A DNA stretch of 64,000 nucleotides from Methylovirgula sp. HY1 (GTDB lineage: Bacteria > Pseudomonadota > Alphaproteobacteria > Rhizobiales > Beijerinckiaceae), in assembly GCF_019343105.1 (NCBI RefSeq), contig NZ_CP073764.1, positions 310,001 to 374,000 on the forward strand, in the 5' to 3' direction. How positions within the stretch are numbered: position 1 is the stretch's first letter; the number at the start of each line of letters is the position of its first letter. The position numbers and the translations under genes were made by a program. Shown piece after piece: positions 8,151-17,343 of the stretch. The notes under the pieces are model-generated. The model did not search any database, was not told the origin of the DNA, and saw only the letters and a program-made list of their open reading frames with translations.

Positions 8151-9542
8151 ATGCACATTTTGTCACCGAAAAACTGGTCGATTGCGACACGGCTCTTCTT
8201 TTCCGCGGTGGTCTTGAGTTCCACGATCCTGCTCGTTGCGGGGATCGGCCTCTCGACGCTCTATCGCAGGACGGCCGAATCGCATTTCGACGAAAGGCTC
8301 GGCGTCTATCTGCGGGCGCTCGTCGCCGACATTGCCTCGCCCTCCGAGGAAAATCGGGCCAATCCGGGCGAACTCGGCGAACCGCAATTTGGGCTCGCTC
8401 TGTCTGGCTGGTATTGGCAGATCACGCGGATCGACGGCACGAATCAGGACATTAAAAGTTCGCGTTCACTGTTTGCAGCTAGGCTGCCGAGACTTGCCGA
8501 TCAGCATATTCCGGCCGGCATCGGCGGCAGCCGCCGCGGCTATGTAAAGGGTCCGGACGATCGCCGTTTGCGCATGGTGGAAAGAACCATCGATCTCGGC
8601 GATCAGGGGATCTATCTCGTCCAGGTCGCGGCGACCACCGAGGGCATGGATACCGATATCTCCCGTTTCGAATTCGGCCTTGTCATCACTTTTGCTTTAC
8701 TCGCGGCGGCGCTCGTCGGCTCTTCCGCTTTGCAGCTCCATTATGGCTTGCGGCCGTTGCGCCGTTTGCAAGAAGGCGTGGCGGCGATCCGGCGGGGCGA
8801 ACGCGAGACGATCGAAGGCGCTTTTGCCCGCGACATCGCGCCGCTCGCGGCCGAACTCAATCTGCTTGTCGCCGCCAATCGCGAAATCGTCGAGCGTGCC
8901 CGCACCCAGGTCGGCAATTTGGCGCATGCCTTGAAGACGCCGCTGAGCGTCATCATCAATGAAGCGGGTGTGGACACCAGCGGCTTTTCCGCCAAGGTCC
9001 GTGAGCAGGCGGTTTTGATGCGCGACCAGGTCACCTATTATCTCGATCGCGCTAGGGTCGCCGCGCGCGTCGGGCTCTTGGGCGATGTCACCGAAGTTGC
9101 GCCGGTAACGGTGGCGCTCGTGCACATTTTCGACAAGATCTATCGCGACCGTGCGATCGTGTTCGCCATCAAGGCCGTCGAAGGCGTGCGCTTCCAGGGC
9201 GAGCGTCAGGACCTTGAGGAAATGGTCGGCAATCTCGTCGACAATGCCGGCAAATGGGCACGCCATAATGTGACGATCGCGATCGAGCCGTTCGCCGACG
9301 GAAGCGGCCGCGAGCGGCCGTTTTTTCGGGTGACCATCGATGATGACGGGCAGGGACTGGCGCCGGAGCTTCGCGATGCGGCGATGCGGCGCGGCCGCCG
9401 TCTCGATGAGACGCGGCCTGGCTCCGGCCTCGGCCTTTCTATCGTCGTCGATCTCGCCGCGCTCTACGGCGGTGCATTGAAGCTGGATGCCAGCCCGATG
9501 GGCGGGTTGCGCGCCGAACTCGATCTCCCGGCCGCGGCATGA
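8151..9542 (+). CDS. feuQ: Sensor histidine kinase, FeuQ/PhoQ-like
   Basis: Inner-membrane kinase of 463 residues, partner of the regulator upstream. Two membrane helices (about residues 13-37 and 180-200) flank a periplasmic sensor domain of about 140 residues. A HAMP-like linker follows, then the dimerisation domain with phosphoacceptor His259 in NLAHALKTPLS, and an ATPase domain with N box (NLVDNAGKWA), G1 (DDDGQGL) and G2 (GSGLGLSI). The His is followed by ALKTP, not ELRTP, as in PhoQ-type kinases. ATG 8151 fits a membrane protein start; a TTG at 8130 is an alternative. The conserved neighbourhood suggests an envelope or osmotic stress sensor. Confidence 0.85.
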   Translation: MHILSPKNWSIATRLFFSAVVLSSTILLVAGIGLSTLYRRTAESHFDERLGVYLRALVADIASPSEENRANPGELGEPQFGLALSGWYWQITRIDGTNQDIKSSRSLFAARLPRLADQHIPAGIGGSRRGYVKGPDDRRLRMVERTIDLGDQGIYLVQVAATTEGMDTDISRFEFGLVITFALLAAALVGSSALQLHYGLRPLRRLQEGVAAIRRGERETIEGAFARDIAPLAAELNLLVAANREIVERARTQVGNLAHALKTPLSVIINEAGVDTSGFSAKVREQAVLMRDQVTYYLDRARVAARVGLLGDVTEVAPVTVALVHIFDKIYRDRAIVFAIKAVEGVRFQGERQDLEEMVGNLVDNAGKWARHNVTIAIEPFADGSGRERPFFRVTIDDDGQGLAPELRDAAMRRGRRLDETRPGSGLGLSIVVDLAALYGGALKLDASPMGGLRAELDLPAAA

Positions 9543-9748
9543 GCCGCGGCAGCGTCTCGGAGACTGCGCGCTTTTGTCCATGTTGAGCCCAGAGAGGCAG
9601 TTCGATGGCTCGCCTTCGTTGGAATTCCTTCCCTCGGCGCATTGAAATGCTCTAAAGCATGTCGCGAACGCGTTGGTGGATCTGCCGGTGACGATATGAG
9701 TTTACACGGTCGGTTCTGCCTTAATTGGATAGGGTCAAGGGAAGCGCC

Positions 9749-10849
9749 ATGCTCTGGGGCTTAATTGCGCTGTTGACGGGCGTGGCGATTTTTTCCGTTC
9801 TTTGGCCGCTCGCCAAGAAGCCGAGCGGAGCGGCGGTGCGTATGGCGCCCGACGTCGCCTTCTACGAGGCCAAGCTCGAAGAGATCGCGCGCGAGGTCGA
9901 CAGCCAGATACTGACGGCACAAGAGGCGGAAGCGGCACGCACCGAGGCGGCCCGGCGCCTGTTGCGGGCGACCGAGAGCGGTGCTTTGCCGATAAAGGCC
10001 GTGTCCCAGGTCAGGGTGCGGGTCGTCGCCGTTCTCGCGCTCATCGTCGTGCCGGCGCTGTCGCTCGGCCTCTATATGACGATCGGGCATCCGAACTTGC
10101 CTGACGATCCGCTCGCGGCGCGGCTCAACGTGGCGCCGCAAAATATGGATCTCGCCGCGGCCATTGCCAAAGTCGAGGCGCATCTGCTGAAGCATCCCAA
10201 TGATGGCCGCGGCTATGAGGTGCTCGTGCCGGCCTATTTGAGAGTCGGTCGGTTCGCGGATGCCGTGCGGGCGGCGGCAATGTCGATGCAGGAGTTGGGC
10301 GCGACGCCGCAACGTGAAACGATTTACGGCGAGGCTCTGGTCTACGCGGCCAATGGTATTGTGGTCGCCGACGCACGCAAACTTTTCGTGCGCGCCGCGG
10401 CGGCCAATCCGCCGCCGCCTCAGGCGGTATTTTTTCTCGGTCTCGCCGCGGCCCAGGACGGCGACAAGGCGGGGGCTCTGGCCTACTGGGAAAAACTTTT
10501 GACCCAGGTACCGAAAGACTCACCTTCGCGCGCCGATCTCGAAGCGCGGGTCGCGGCGCTGAAAAAATCGGAATCGCCAAAAACAGGCGAAGCCGCGGCG
10601 ATCGAAGCTTTGGCGCCGGCCGCGCGCGCGGCGGTGATTCACACGATGGTCGACAAGCTCGCGGCGCGACTGGCGAAAGATGGCCATGACATCGAGGGGT
10701 GGCTGCGTCTCATGCGCGCCTATAAAGTCATGAACGAGACTGACAAAGCGCGTGCCGCCCTCGCCACCGCGCGCCATGATTTCAGCGGCGACCCCGAGGC
10801 CACGGCGCGCATCAATGCGCTGGCCCGTGAATTGGGACTTGAGTCATGA
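9749..10849 (+). CDS. ccmI: Cytochrome c maturation protein CcmI (CycH)
   Basis: Part of the System I haem lyase (CcmF/CcmH/CcmI), where it chaperones apocytochrome c in the periplasm. The 366-residue protein starts with a membrane helix ([20 protein letters not shown]) and then has the cytoplasmic coiled segment with [14 protein letters not shown] second helix near 92-112 is followed by TPR-like repeats in a long periplasmic part. ATG 9749 is preceded by AAGGGAAG. It is first of the ccmIEFH operon and overlaps ccmE by four bases. Confidence 0.92.
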   Translation: MLWGLIALLTGVAIFSVLWPLAKKPSGAAVRMAPDVAFYEAKLEEIAREVDSQILTAQEAEAARTEAARRLLRATESGALPIKAVSQVRVRVVAVLALIVVPALSLGLYMTIGHPNLPDDPLAARLNVAPQNMDLAAAIAKVEAHLLKHPNDGRGYEVLVPAYLRVGRFADAVRAAAMSMQELGATPQRETIYGEALVYAANGIVVADARKLFVRAAAANPPPPQAVFFLGLAAAQDGDKAGALAYWEKLLTQVPKDSPSRADLEARVAALKKSESPKTGEAAAIEALAPAARAAVIHTMVDKLAARLAKDGHDIEGWLRLMRAYKVMNETDKARAALATARHDFSGDPEATARINALARELGLES

Positions 10850-11307
10850 CCCGTAAAAAAAAGCGTTTCGCGCTTATCCTCGCCGCGCTTGTCGTCCTCG
10901 GTGGCGCGACGGGTATGGTGCTCTATGCATTGCGCGGCAATATCGTCTTCTTCTACACGCCGAGCGAAGTCGTGGCGAAGGACCTTGCGCCGGGAACCCG
11001 CGTACGCATCGGTGGCCTCGTCAAGAAAGGCTCGGTGGTGCATGTTGGCACGACCGTGCATTTCGTTGTGACCGACGGCAAGGATAATTTGCCGGTCACT
11101 TATACCGGTGCCTTGCCGGATCTGTTCCGTGAGGGCCAAGGCGTCGTCGCCGACGGTGCGCTCGCAGCTTCCGGCATGATCGCGACCAATGTGCTCGCCA
11201 AGCATGACGAGCGCTATATGCCGCCGGAGGTGGCCGAGGCCTTGAAGAAACAAGGCGTCTGGCGCGAGGGGGCTCGCGGGAGCACCGCGCGCGCCAAGAC
11301 GGAATGA
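10846..11307 (+). CDS. ccmE: Cytochrome c maturation haem chaperone CcmE (CycJ)
   Basis: Periplasmic, membrane-anchored chaperone that binds haem covalently and hands it to the CcmF/CcmH/CcmI lyase. The 153-residue protein has an N-terminal anchor (8-28), the OB-fold barrel, and the haem-binding His120 in the motif HDERYMP, with the conserved Tyr124. The start overlaps the ccmI stop (ATGA). The length matches the family. Confidence 0.96.
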   Translation: MTRKKKRFALILAALVVLGGATGMVLYALRGNIVFFYTPSEVVAKDLAPGTRVRIGGLVKKGSVVHVGTTVHFVVTDGKDNLPVTYTGALPDLFREGQGVVADGALAASGMIATNVLAKHDERYMPPEVAEALKKQGVWREGARGSTARAKTE

Positions 11308-11329
11308 TGCGATGGATGGAGGAAGATAG

Positions 11330-13309
11330 ATGATCGTCGAAGCCGGCCAGTACGCGCTCGTCCTGGCATTCGCCCTCGCGTTCTTCAATTCTATCGTGCC
11401 TATGTGGGGCGTTGCGGCGCGCGACGACAGGCTGATGGCGACCGCGCCGTCCGTCGCGCTCGTGCAATTTCTGTTCGTCGCCATGGCTTTCGCGGCGCTC
11501 GTCTACGCGCATGTGACGTCGGATTTCTCGGTCTTGAACGTGGTCGAGAATTCTCATTCGGCGAAGCCGCTGATCTATAAGATCGCCGGCGTCTGGGGCA
11601 ATCATGAAGGCTCTATGCTTTTATGGGTGCTGATCCTCGCGACGTTCTCCGCCCTGGTCGCGGCGGCGGCGCGATTGATGCCGCGGGATCTCCATGCGGC
11701 TGTGCTCAGCACGCAGTCCTGGATCAGCGCGGCGTTCCTTCTGTTCATCCTACTCACCTCCAATCCATTCGCGCGGATCGCGAATCCGCCGATGGAAGGG
11801 CAAGACCTCAATCCTTTGCTGCAGGATCCCGGCCTCGCCATTCATCCGCCGCTGCTCTATCTCGGCTATGTCGGACTCTCGATCACGTTCTCTTTTGCTG
11901 CCGGGGCGCTGATCTGCCGGCGCATCGATGCGGTGTGGGCGCGGCTGGTGCGGCCCTGGACCTTGCTCGCCTGGATGTTCCTGACGCTCGGCATCGCGAT
12001 GGGCTCCTATTGGTCCTATTACACGCTCGGCTGGGGCGGCTTCTGGTTCTGGGATCCGGTCGAAAATGCCTCGCTGATGCCCTGGCTCGCGGCCACCGCG
12101 CTTTTGCATTCCGCCGCCGTGATGGAAAAGCGCGAAGCGCTGAAGATCTGGACGATCTTTCTCGCCATTCTCGCCTTTTCGCTGTCGCTCATCGGCACAT
12201 TCCTCGTCCGCTCCGGCGTGCTCACATCGGTGCATGCCTTTGCCACCGATCCGCAGCGCGGCGTCTTCATTCTCTTGATCCTGGTGGTCTTCATCGGCGG
12301 CTCTCTGGCGCTGTTCGCGGCGCGGGTCAACGATCTGAAGCCGGGCGGCTTCTTCGCACCGATCTCGCGTGAGGGCGCGCTCGTCCTCAATAATTTCGTG
12401 CTGACGACGGCCTGCGCCACGGTCTTCGTCGGCACGCTCTATCCGTTGGCGCTCGAAGCCTTGACGGGCGCCAAGATTTCCGTCGGTGCGCCTTTCTTCA
12501 ACGCGACCTTCGTGCCGCTGTTTTTACCTCTGTTTCTGTTGATGCCGATCGGCCAGATGCTGGCTTGGAAACGCGGCGATCTGCTCGGCGCGGCGCAACG
12601 GCTGGTGATCGCCGTCGTCGCCGGGCTTGCCGCCATGCTCGTCTTTGTCGCTTGGCATGGCGGTCCTGTCGTCTCGATCGTCGTCGCCGGGCTTGCCGTC
12701 TATGCGATCGTCGGCGCCTTCATCGATCTCGTCGGAAAGATCTTTGCTGGCAATTCGATCGGCGAGGCGTTTCATCGGGCGATCGGCCTGCCGCGCAGCG
12801 CCTATGGCACCGCCTTCGCCCATGCCGGCATCGGCATTACGCTGCTTGGTCTCGCCGCGACCGGCTGGGGCGTCGAAAAGGTGATGGTGATCAAGCCCGG
12901 CGATATTATCCCGATCGGTCCCTATGAGCTGGCGGTGCAGAATTTCAGCGTCGCCGAAGGACCCAATTACAGCGCCAAGCTGGCGCATGTTTCGATACGC
13001 TCCGGCGGTGTGCAGGTGGCAAGCATCGATCCGGCGCTGCGCTTCTATCCGGTACGCGCGATGAGCCGCGCCGAGGCCGGAATCGCGACGCTCGATCTCG
13101 GCCAAGTCTATGTCAGCATTACCAATAGCGGGTCGAGCGGAACCTATGATGCGCGGCTCTATTGGAAGCCGCTGGTGGTGTTGATCTGGTTCGGTGCGCT
13201 CGTCATGGCCTTCGGCGGCCTCTTGTCCTTGAGCGACCGCAGGCTGCGGATCGGCGCCGCGCGGCGGCTGCACAAACTGGCGGGTGTCCTGCCGCAGCCA
13301 GCGGAGTGA
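11330..13309 (+). CDS. ccmF: Cytochrome c haem lyase subunit CcmF (CycK)
   Basis: Large polytopic membrane subunit of the System I haem lyase, 659 residues, with about 14 or 15 helices. The haem-handling WWD domain is at about 235-262, with WGGFWFWDPVENASLMPWL. Conserved histidines flank it in the periplasmic loops (for example in NHEGSMLLW and IHPPLLYLGY). The gene is 22 bases after ccmE, and a GGAGGAAG site precedes the ATG. It overlaps nothing and ends two bases before ccmH. Confidence 0.97.
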   Translation: MIVEAGQYALVLAFALAFFNSIVPMWGVAARDDRLMATAPSVALVQFLFVAMAFAALVYAHVTSDFSVLNVVENSHSAKPLIYKIAGVWGNHEGSMLLWVLILATFSALVAAAARLMPRDLHAAVLSTQSWISAAFLLFILLTSNPFARIANPPMEGQDLNPLLQDPGLAIHPPLLYLGYVGLSITFSFAAGALICRRIDAVWARLVRPWTLLAWMFLTLGIAMGSYWSYYTLGWGGFWFWDPVENASLMPWLAATALLHSAAVMEKREALKIWTIFLAILAFSLSLIGTFLVRSGVLTSVHAFATDPQRGVFILLILVVFIGGSLALFAARVNDLKPGGFFAPISREGALVLNNFVLTTACATVFVGTLYPLALEALTGAKISVGAPFFNATFVPLFLPLFLLMPIGQMLAWKRGDLLGAAQRLVIAVVAGLAAMLVFVAWHGGPVVSIVVAGLAVYAIVGAFIDLVGKIFAGNSIGEAFHRAIGLPRSAYGTAFAHAGIGITLLGLAATGWGVEKVMVIKPGDIIPIGPYELAVQNFSVAEGPNYSAKLAHVSIRSGGVQVASIDPALRFYPVRAMSRAEAGIATLDLGQVYVSITNSGSSGTYDARLYWKPLVVLIWFGALVMAFGGLLSLSDRRLRIGAARRLHKLAGVLPQPAE

Positions 13310-13311
13310 CG

Positions 13312-13785
13312 ATGAACCGACGGCTTTTGGCGCTTGCCGCCATCCTCTTCCTCGCAGTGATGCCGGGCCTTGCCTTCGCGGTCGAGCCCAGCGAGATGCT
13401 GAAGGACCCGAAACTCGAGGCGCGCGCTCGTGCGCTGTCGACGCAATTGCGCTGCCTCGTTTGCCAGAATGAATCGATCGACGATTCAGGAGCGCAGCTC
13501 GCGCATGATCTGCGCGTGCTCATCCGCCAGCGCATCATGGCCGGCGAGAGCAACGCGGAGATCAAGAAGTTCCTGGTTTCGCGCTATGGCGATTTCATTC
13601 TGTTGAAGCCGCCGTTGCAGCTCGACACGCTTCTGCTCTGGGGCACGCCGGTTCTGCTGCTCTTCATTGGCGGCGGCGCGATCCTCTGGTCGTTACGTCA
13701 TCGTCCCCCCGCGCCGAAGCCGGCATCCTTGAGCGCCGCGGAAGAAGCCAAGCTCGCCGCGCTCTTGGGCAACGAAGAAGGGTAG
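13312..13785 (+). CDS. ccmH: Cytochrome c maturation thiol protein CcmH (CycL)
   Basis: A 157-residue membrane-anchored thiol-disulfide protein that keeps the CXXCH cysteines of apocytochromes reduced and presents them to CcmF. It has a signal segment (1-23), the conserved LRCLVCQNESI with Cys48 and Cys51, a helical bundle, and a C-terminal membrane helix (about 103-123). It is the short form without a CcmI-like domain, as expected since ccmI is separate. It starts two bases after the ccmF stop. Confidence 0.96.
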   Translation: MNRRLLALAAILFLAVMPGLAFAVEPSEMLKDPKLEARARALSTQLRCLVCQNESIDDSGAQLAHDLRVLIRQRIMAGESNAEIKKFLVSRYGDFILLKPPLQLDTLLLWGTPVLLLFIGGGAILWSLRHRPPAPKPASLSAAEEAKLAALLGNEEG

Positions 13786-13794
13786 GGCGCGCTC

Positions 13795-13816
13795 CTCTCC
13801 CCGCTTGCGGGGAGAG
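13795..13816. terminator. Hairpin between the convergent ccmH and GST genes
   Basis: CTCTCCCCGC pairs with GCGGGGAGAG around a tiny loop. No T-run follows, so it could be a bidirectional terminator of weak type or just a structural repeat. Confidence 0.4.
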
Positions 13817-13915
13817 AGGCGGCTGGTGTCGGTGCTTATTCCCTCACTTGATCTTGAAATAATTCCGCAGCGCCAGGCCCATGATCTTGTCCGAAAAGTC
13901 TGCAGCCTTTCGGGA

Positions 13916-14548
13916 CTATGCCTCCTGCGCCGCCGCGATCTCCGCGTCCTTTGCCTTTACCCGCGCAAAGGCCGGCCGCGCGGTGACGCGCTCCACATAG
14001 GCCGTGATGACGGGAAGATCGGGAACGAGCTTCCATTGCACCATCCAATTGAGCGCCGAGCCCCACAAAAGATCGACAGCGGAAAACCGCTCGCCCAGAA
14101 AATAGGGGCCGCTTTCGAGCTGCTTGACCAGCGTGGAGAGCATCGTGTCGAAATCGCCGTAAGGCATCATCGCAACACGTCCGGGTTCGCGCTCCAGAGA
14201 CTTGTCGACGACCGCCGGTTCGAAGCAGCTTCCGTAAAAAACGAGCCAGCGCAGATAGGGTCCACGCATGGGGTCGTCGAGTGCCGGTGCAAGGCCGGCC
14301 TCAGGAAACAGATCGGCGAGATGGATATAGATCGCGACCTGCTCGGTGGTCAGCGCGTCACCATGTTTGATGGCCGGAACCTTGCCCATCGGATTGATTG
14401 CAAGATAGCCCGGTTCGCGCTGTTCGCCGGACTTCATGTTGAGCACATGGAGGTGATAGGGCACGCCGAGCTCGTCGAGCAGGAGAAGAGTCGCGAAAGA
14501 ACGTGTGTTCGGGGCGTGAAAGACGACGATCGGACCCGCTTCGGACAT
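13916..14548 (-). CDS. Glutathione S-transferase family protein
   Basis: A 210-residue soluble enzyme of the bacterial GST superfamily. Residues 5-80 form the thioredoxin-like domain that binds glutathione: HAPNTRSF, then NPMGKVPA with the cis-proline, then the acidic TEQ site near residue 74. An all-helical C-terminal domain binds the second substrate. The substrate is unknown. The ATG at 14548 has a perfect AAAGGAG site; the ATG 18 bases upstream lacks one. After the TAG stop the frame stays open for 23 more codons and ends in TGA; see findings. It is convergent with ccmH. Confidence 0.88.
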   Translation of the reverse strand: MSEAGPIVVFHAPNTRSFATLLLLDELGVPYHLHVLNMKSGEQREPGYLAINPMGKVPAIKHGDALTTEQVAIYIHLADLFPEAGLAPALDDPMRGPYLRWLVFYGSCFEPAVVDKSLEREPGRVAMMPYGDFDTMLSTLVKQLESGPYFLGERFSAVDLLWGSALNWMVQWKLVPDLPVITAYVERVTARPAFARVKAKDAEIAAAQEA

Positions 14549-14782
14549 GTATTGGCTCCTTTGCATGGTTAACGAATTCTTGCCGCCAGATGGAGTTTGT
14601 TGATGTCTTTGCGCCTCGGGGATGGCATTGGCGGCGGCCGGGAGAGGCGGCGGTTACGTTACAAAAGTTTCATCCCACCGAAATGACGACGTAAGCCGCG
14701 CTGTGCCAGTTTAATAGGCATCCAATTTGAGGCCAGCGTTTCGGCGTCAGCATGACGTCAACAATAGATGGAGCTGAATCCC

Positions 14783-16366
14783 ATGTCTCTACCGCTTCCC
14801 CCCCATTCCGATCCCTCGCAGGAACGTCAGACCCCGCAAAAGCCGGGTGGCTTCAAGATGCGCGCTATGCTGCTCGGCACCGCCGCCGTTCTCGCCTTGG
14901 GGGGCGCTTATGCGGGTCATATTGAGCTGCCGCGCACCAGCTTCACGTCGCCGGCTCAGGCCGAGCCGGTCACCCCGCCGCCGATAACGGTGACGCCGAC
15001 GGCTCAGACATCGCCGCAGGCGCCGTCCGGCTTTGCCGACATCGTTGATCGGGTGAAGGGGGCGGTTGTTTCGATCAAGGTGAAGATGACCGCGACCGCC
15101 GGGCCGAAAGACACGGATATGCCCGATGTGGCGCCCGGCAGCCCGCTCTACCGCTTCTTCAAACGTTTCGGTGGGCAATTGCCCTTCGAATTCCGCGAAG
15201 GTCATCCGCATGTCGAGCTCGCGCAGGGCTCCGGCTTCTTCATCTCGCCGGACGGCTATATCGTCACCAATAATCACGTCGTCGAACATGCCACCGACGT
15301 CAAGATCGTGATGGAGGATGGCAAGATCTTGCCGGCCAAGGTGATCGGCACCGATAAGAAGACCGACCTCGCGCTCTTGAAGGTCAAGACGGGCTCGAAC
15401 TATCCCTATGTGCAATTCGCGCCCAAGACGCCGCGCGTCGGCGATTGGGTCCTTGCGGTCGGCAATCCCTTCGGTCTCGGCGGCACCGTGACGGCGGGCA
15501 TCGTTTCGGCGCGTGGCCGCGATATCGGCGCCGGTCCTTATGATGACTTCCTGCAGATCGACGCACCGGTTAATCGCGGCAATTCCGGCGGTCCGGCCTT
15601 CAACATGCAAGGCCAGGTCGTGGGCGTGAACACGGCGATCTATTCGCCTTCGGGCGGCAGCGTCGGCATCGGTTTCGCGATTCCCTCCGATGTCGTGCAG
15701 AATGTCGTCACGGCTCTGAAGGACCATGGCAAGGTGACGCGCGGCTGGATCGGCGTGGAAATCCAGCCGGTCACGCCCGATATTGCCGAAAGCCTCGGCG
15801 TCAAATCGACCAAGGGTGCGCTGGTCGCCGAAGTGCAGCCGAATGGTCCCGCCAAAGCTGCCGGCATTAAGCCCGAGGACATTATCGAATCCGTCAATGG
15901 CGACAAGGTCTCCGGCCCGCGTGAGCTCGCCCGCAAGATCGCGGAACTCGGCCCCAAGGCGAAGGCGAATCTCGAGGTTTGGCGCAATGGCTCCGACACG
16001 ACGCTGACCATGACGCTCGGCACGTTGCCGCACCAGCAAGAAGCCAAGGCTGAGATCGCGGCGGACACTGGAAGCGGCGCGCTTTCGAGCTATGGCCTGA
16101 CTCTGTCTCCAGCCGAGCAGGTTCCCGGCGCCGGCAAGAAGGGCGTCGTCGTCACCGCGGTCGATCCGGATGGGTCGGCAGCGCAAAAGGGTCTGAAAGT
16201 CGGCGACGTGATCGTCGAGGCCGGCGGCAAGGCCGTCACCAGCCCAGGGGATATTTCGACCGTGCTCAGCGACGCAAAGAAGGAAGGCCGGAAGGCGATC
16301 CTCCTGCGCGTCAAGAATGGCCAAGAGACCCATTTTGTCGCGCTTGCGGTCAATCCGGCCACCTGA
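14783..16366 (+). CDS. degP: Periplasmic serine protease/chaperone DegP (HtrA, Do family)
   Basis: Envelope quality-control protease of 527 residues. A cytoplasmic lead and signal segment (about residues 25-50) are followed by a Pro/Thr-rich linker and a trypsin-like domain. The triad is His165 (TNNHVVEH), Asp195 (KKTDLALL) and Ser268 (RGNSGGPA). Two PDZ domains follow, at about 285-385 and 405-510. ATG 14783 lies after GGAG; another ATG at 14768 has no site. Its place downstream of ccm genes and next to a two-component system is the conserved Rhizobiales arrangement. A strong terminator candidate follows at 16602. Confidence 0.95.
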   Translation: MSLPLPPHSDPSQERQTPQKPGGFKMRAMLLGTAAVLALGGAYAGHIELPRTSFTSPAQAEPVTPPPITVTPTAQTSPQAPSGFADIVDRVKGAVVSIKVKMTATAGPKDTDMPDVAPGSPLYRFFKRFGGQLPFEFREGHPHVELAQGSGFFISPDGYIVTNNHVVEHATDVKIVMEDGKILPAKVIGTDKKTDLALLKVKTGSNYPYVQFAPKTPRVGDWVLAVGNPFGLGGTVTAGIVSARGRDIGAGPYDDFLQIDAPVNRGNSGGPAFNMQGQVVGVNTAIYSPSGGSVGIGFAIPSDVVQNVVTALKDHGKVTRGWIGVEIQPVTPDIAESLGVKSTKGALVAEVQPNGPAKAAGIKPEDIIESVNGDKVSGPRELARKIAELGPKAKANLEVWRNGSDTTLTMTLGTLPHQQEAKAEIAADTGSGALSSYGLTLSPAEQVPGAGKKGVVVTAVDPDGSAAQKGLKVGDVIVEAGGKAVTSPGDISTVLSDAKKEGRKAILLRVKNGQETHFVALAVNPAT

Positions 16367-16448
16367 CGGCAAAGGACGGCACGTCCAAATGGTCGAAAAG
16401 CGTTTTCGATGAAGGACATGTGCCAGGCCTAAGAAGCCCAGTTGACGT

Positions 16449-16490
16449 CTCCAGATTGCCGGCGCGGCGCCCACGCCCGGCAATCTGGAG
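16449..16490. repeat. Perfect 14-bp inverted repeat downstream of degP
   Basis: CTCCAGATTGCCGG at 16449-16462 is exactly complementary to CCGGCAATCTGGAG at 16477-16490, around a 14-base loop. It is not followed by T residues. It could be a stabilising 3' hairpin of the degP mRNA, or an operator for the regulator gene downstream. Confidence 0.6.
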
Positions 16491-16601
16491 CGGCTATGAC
16501 ACCGGTTTCAGCTCCCGCGGCGGCAAATTCTGAGGCGGTCCGTCCCGTCTCCCCCGCTGCCCGGCGCCGCGTTCGCCCCCCTCACGGCGTCGGCAAAGGA
16601 G

Positions 16602-16635
16602 ACGGCAGGCCCGGATCTCCGGCCTGCCGTTTTTT
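16602..16635 (+). terminator. Rho-independent terminator between degP and the second two-component system
   Basis: ACGGCAGGCC pairs with GGCCTGCCGT around a nine-base loop, followed directly by a run of T. It ends only 15 bases before the next start codon. It may therefore act as an attenuator for the downstream operon as well as ending the degP transcript. Confidence 0.85.
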
Positions 16636-16650
16636 CATGGGATCGCCTAT

Positions 16651-17343
16651 ATGTCTTCCATGCGCATTCTCATCATCGAAGACGATTCCGAAGCGGCGCT
16701 TTACCTCGTCAAGGCGTTTCGCGAGGCCGGCCATGTTGCCGATCACGCGTCGGACGGGGTCGAGGGCTATGAGAAAGCCCGCGACGCTTGCTATGATGTT
16801 CTCGTCGTCGACCGGATGTTGCCCAAGCTCGACGGTCTGTCGCTGATCGGTGGCCTCAGGGTGCAGAAGATCGAAACGCCGGTGCTGATCCTTTCCGCCC
16901 TCGGCCAAGTCGATGATCGGGTCAAGGGTCTACGTGCTGGTGGCGACGACTATCTCAGCAAGCCTTACGCTTTTTCCGAATTGCTGGCGCGGGTCGAAGT
17001 GCTCGCGCGGCGCAAGTCTTCGGGCGCCGGCGAGGAGACGCTCTACAAGGTCGGCGGTCTCGAACTCGATCGGCTGTCGCATAAGCTCAGCCGCAACGGC
17101 AAGGAGATCGTGCTGCAGCCGCGTGAGTTTCGTCTCCTCGAATATTTGATGAAACACGCGGGCCAGGTCGTGACCCGGACGATGCTGCTCGAAAATGTCT
17201 GGGATTATCACTTTGATCCGCAGACCAATGTGATCGACGTTCATATTTCGCGGCTTCGCGCCAAGATCGATAAAGGCTTCGACCCGCCGCTCTTGCAGAC
17301 GGTACGTGGTGCTGGATACATGATCCGTGACGGCTCTCGGTAA
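16651..17343 (+). CDS. OmpR-family response regulator
   Basis: A 230-residue regulator. Its receiver has Asp11-Asp12, phosphoacceptor Asp54 in VVDRMLPKLDG and Lys in SKPY. The winged-helix DNA-binding domain runs from about 130 to 227, with LLENVWDYHFDPQTNVIDVH. This C-terminal sequence is typical of the QseB/CopR-like branch. ATG 16651 and ATG 16660 are both possible. It overlaps the kinase gene by 17 bases, so the two are made together. Confidence 0.93.
   Translation: MSSMRILIIEDDSEAALYLVKAFREAGHVADHASDGVEGYEKARDACYDVLVVDRMLPKLDGLSLIGGLRVQKIETPVLILSALGQVDDRVKGLRAGGDDYLSKPYAFSELLARVEVLARRKSSGAGEETLYKVGGLELDRLSHKLSRNGKEIVLQPREFRLLEYLMKHAGQVVTRTMLLENVWDYHFDPQTNVIDVHISRLRAKIDKGFDPPLLQTVRGAGYMIRDGSR

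Noticed and set aside
14789-16483. Open frame of 564 codons on the minus strand opposite degP
   Set aside because: An antisense shadow: the degP catalytic triad and PDZ domains are intact on the plus strand, and no ribosome site or family signal supports the other.
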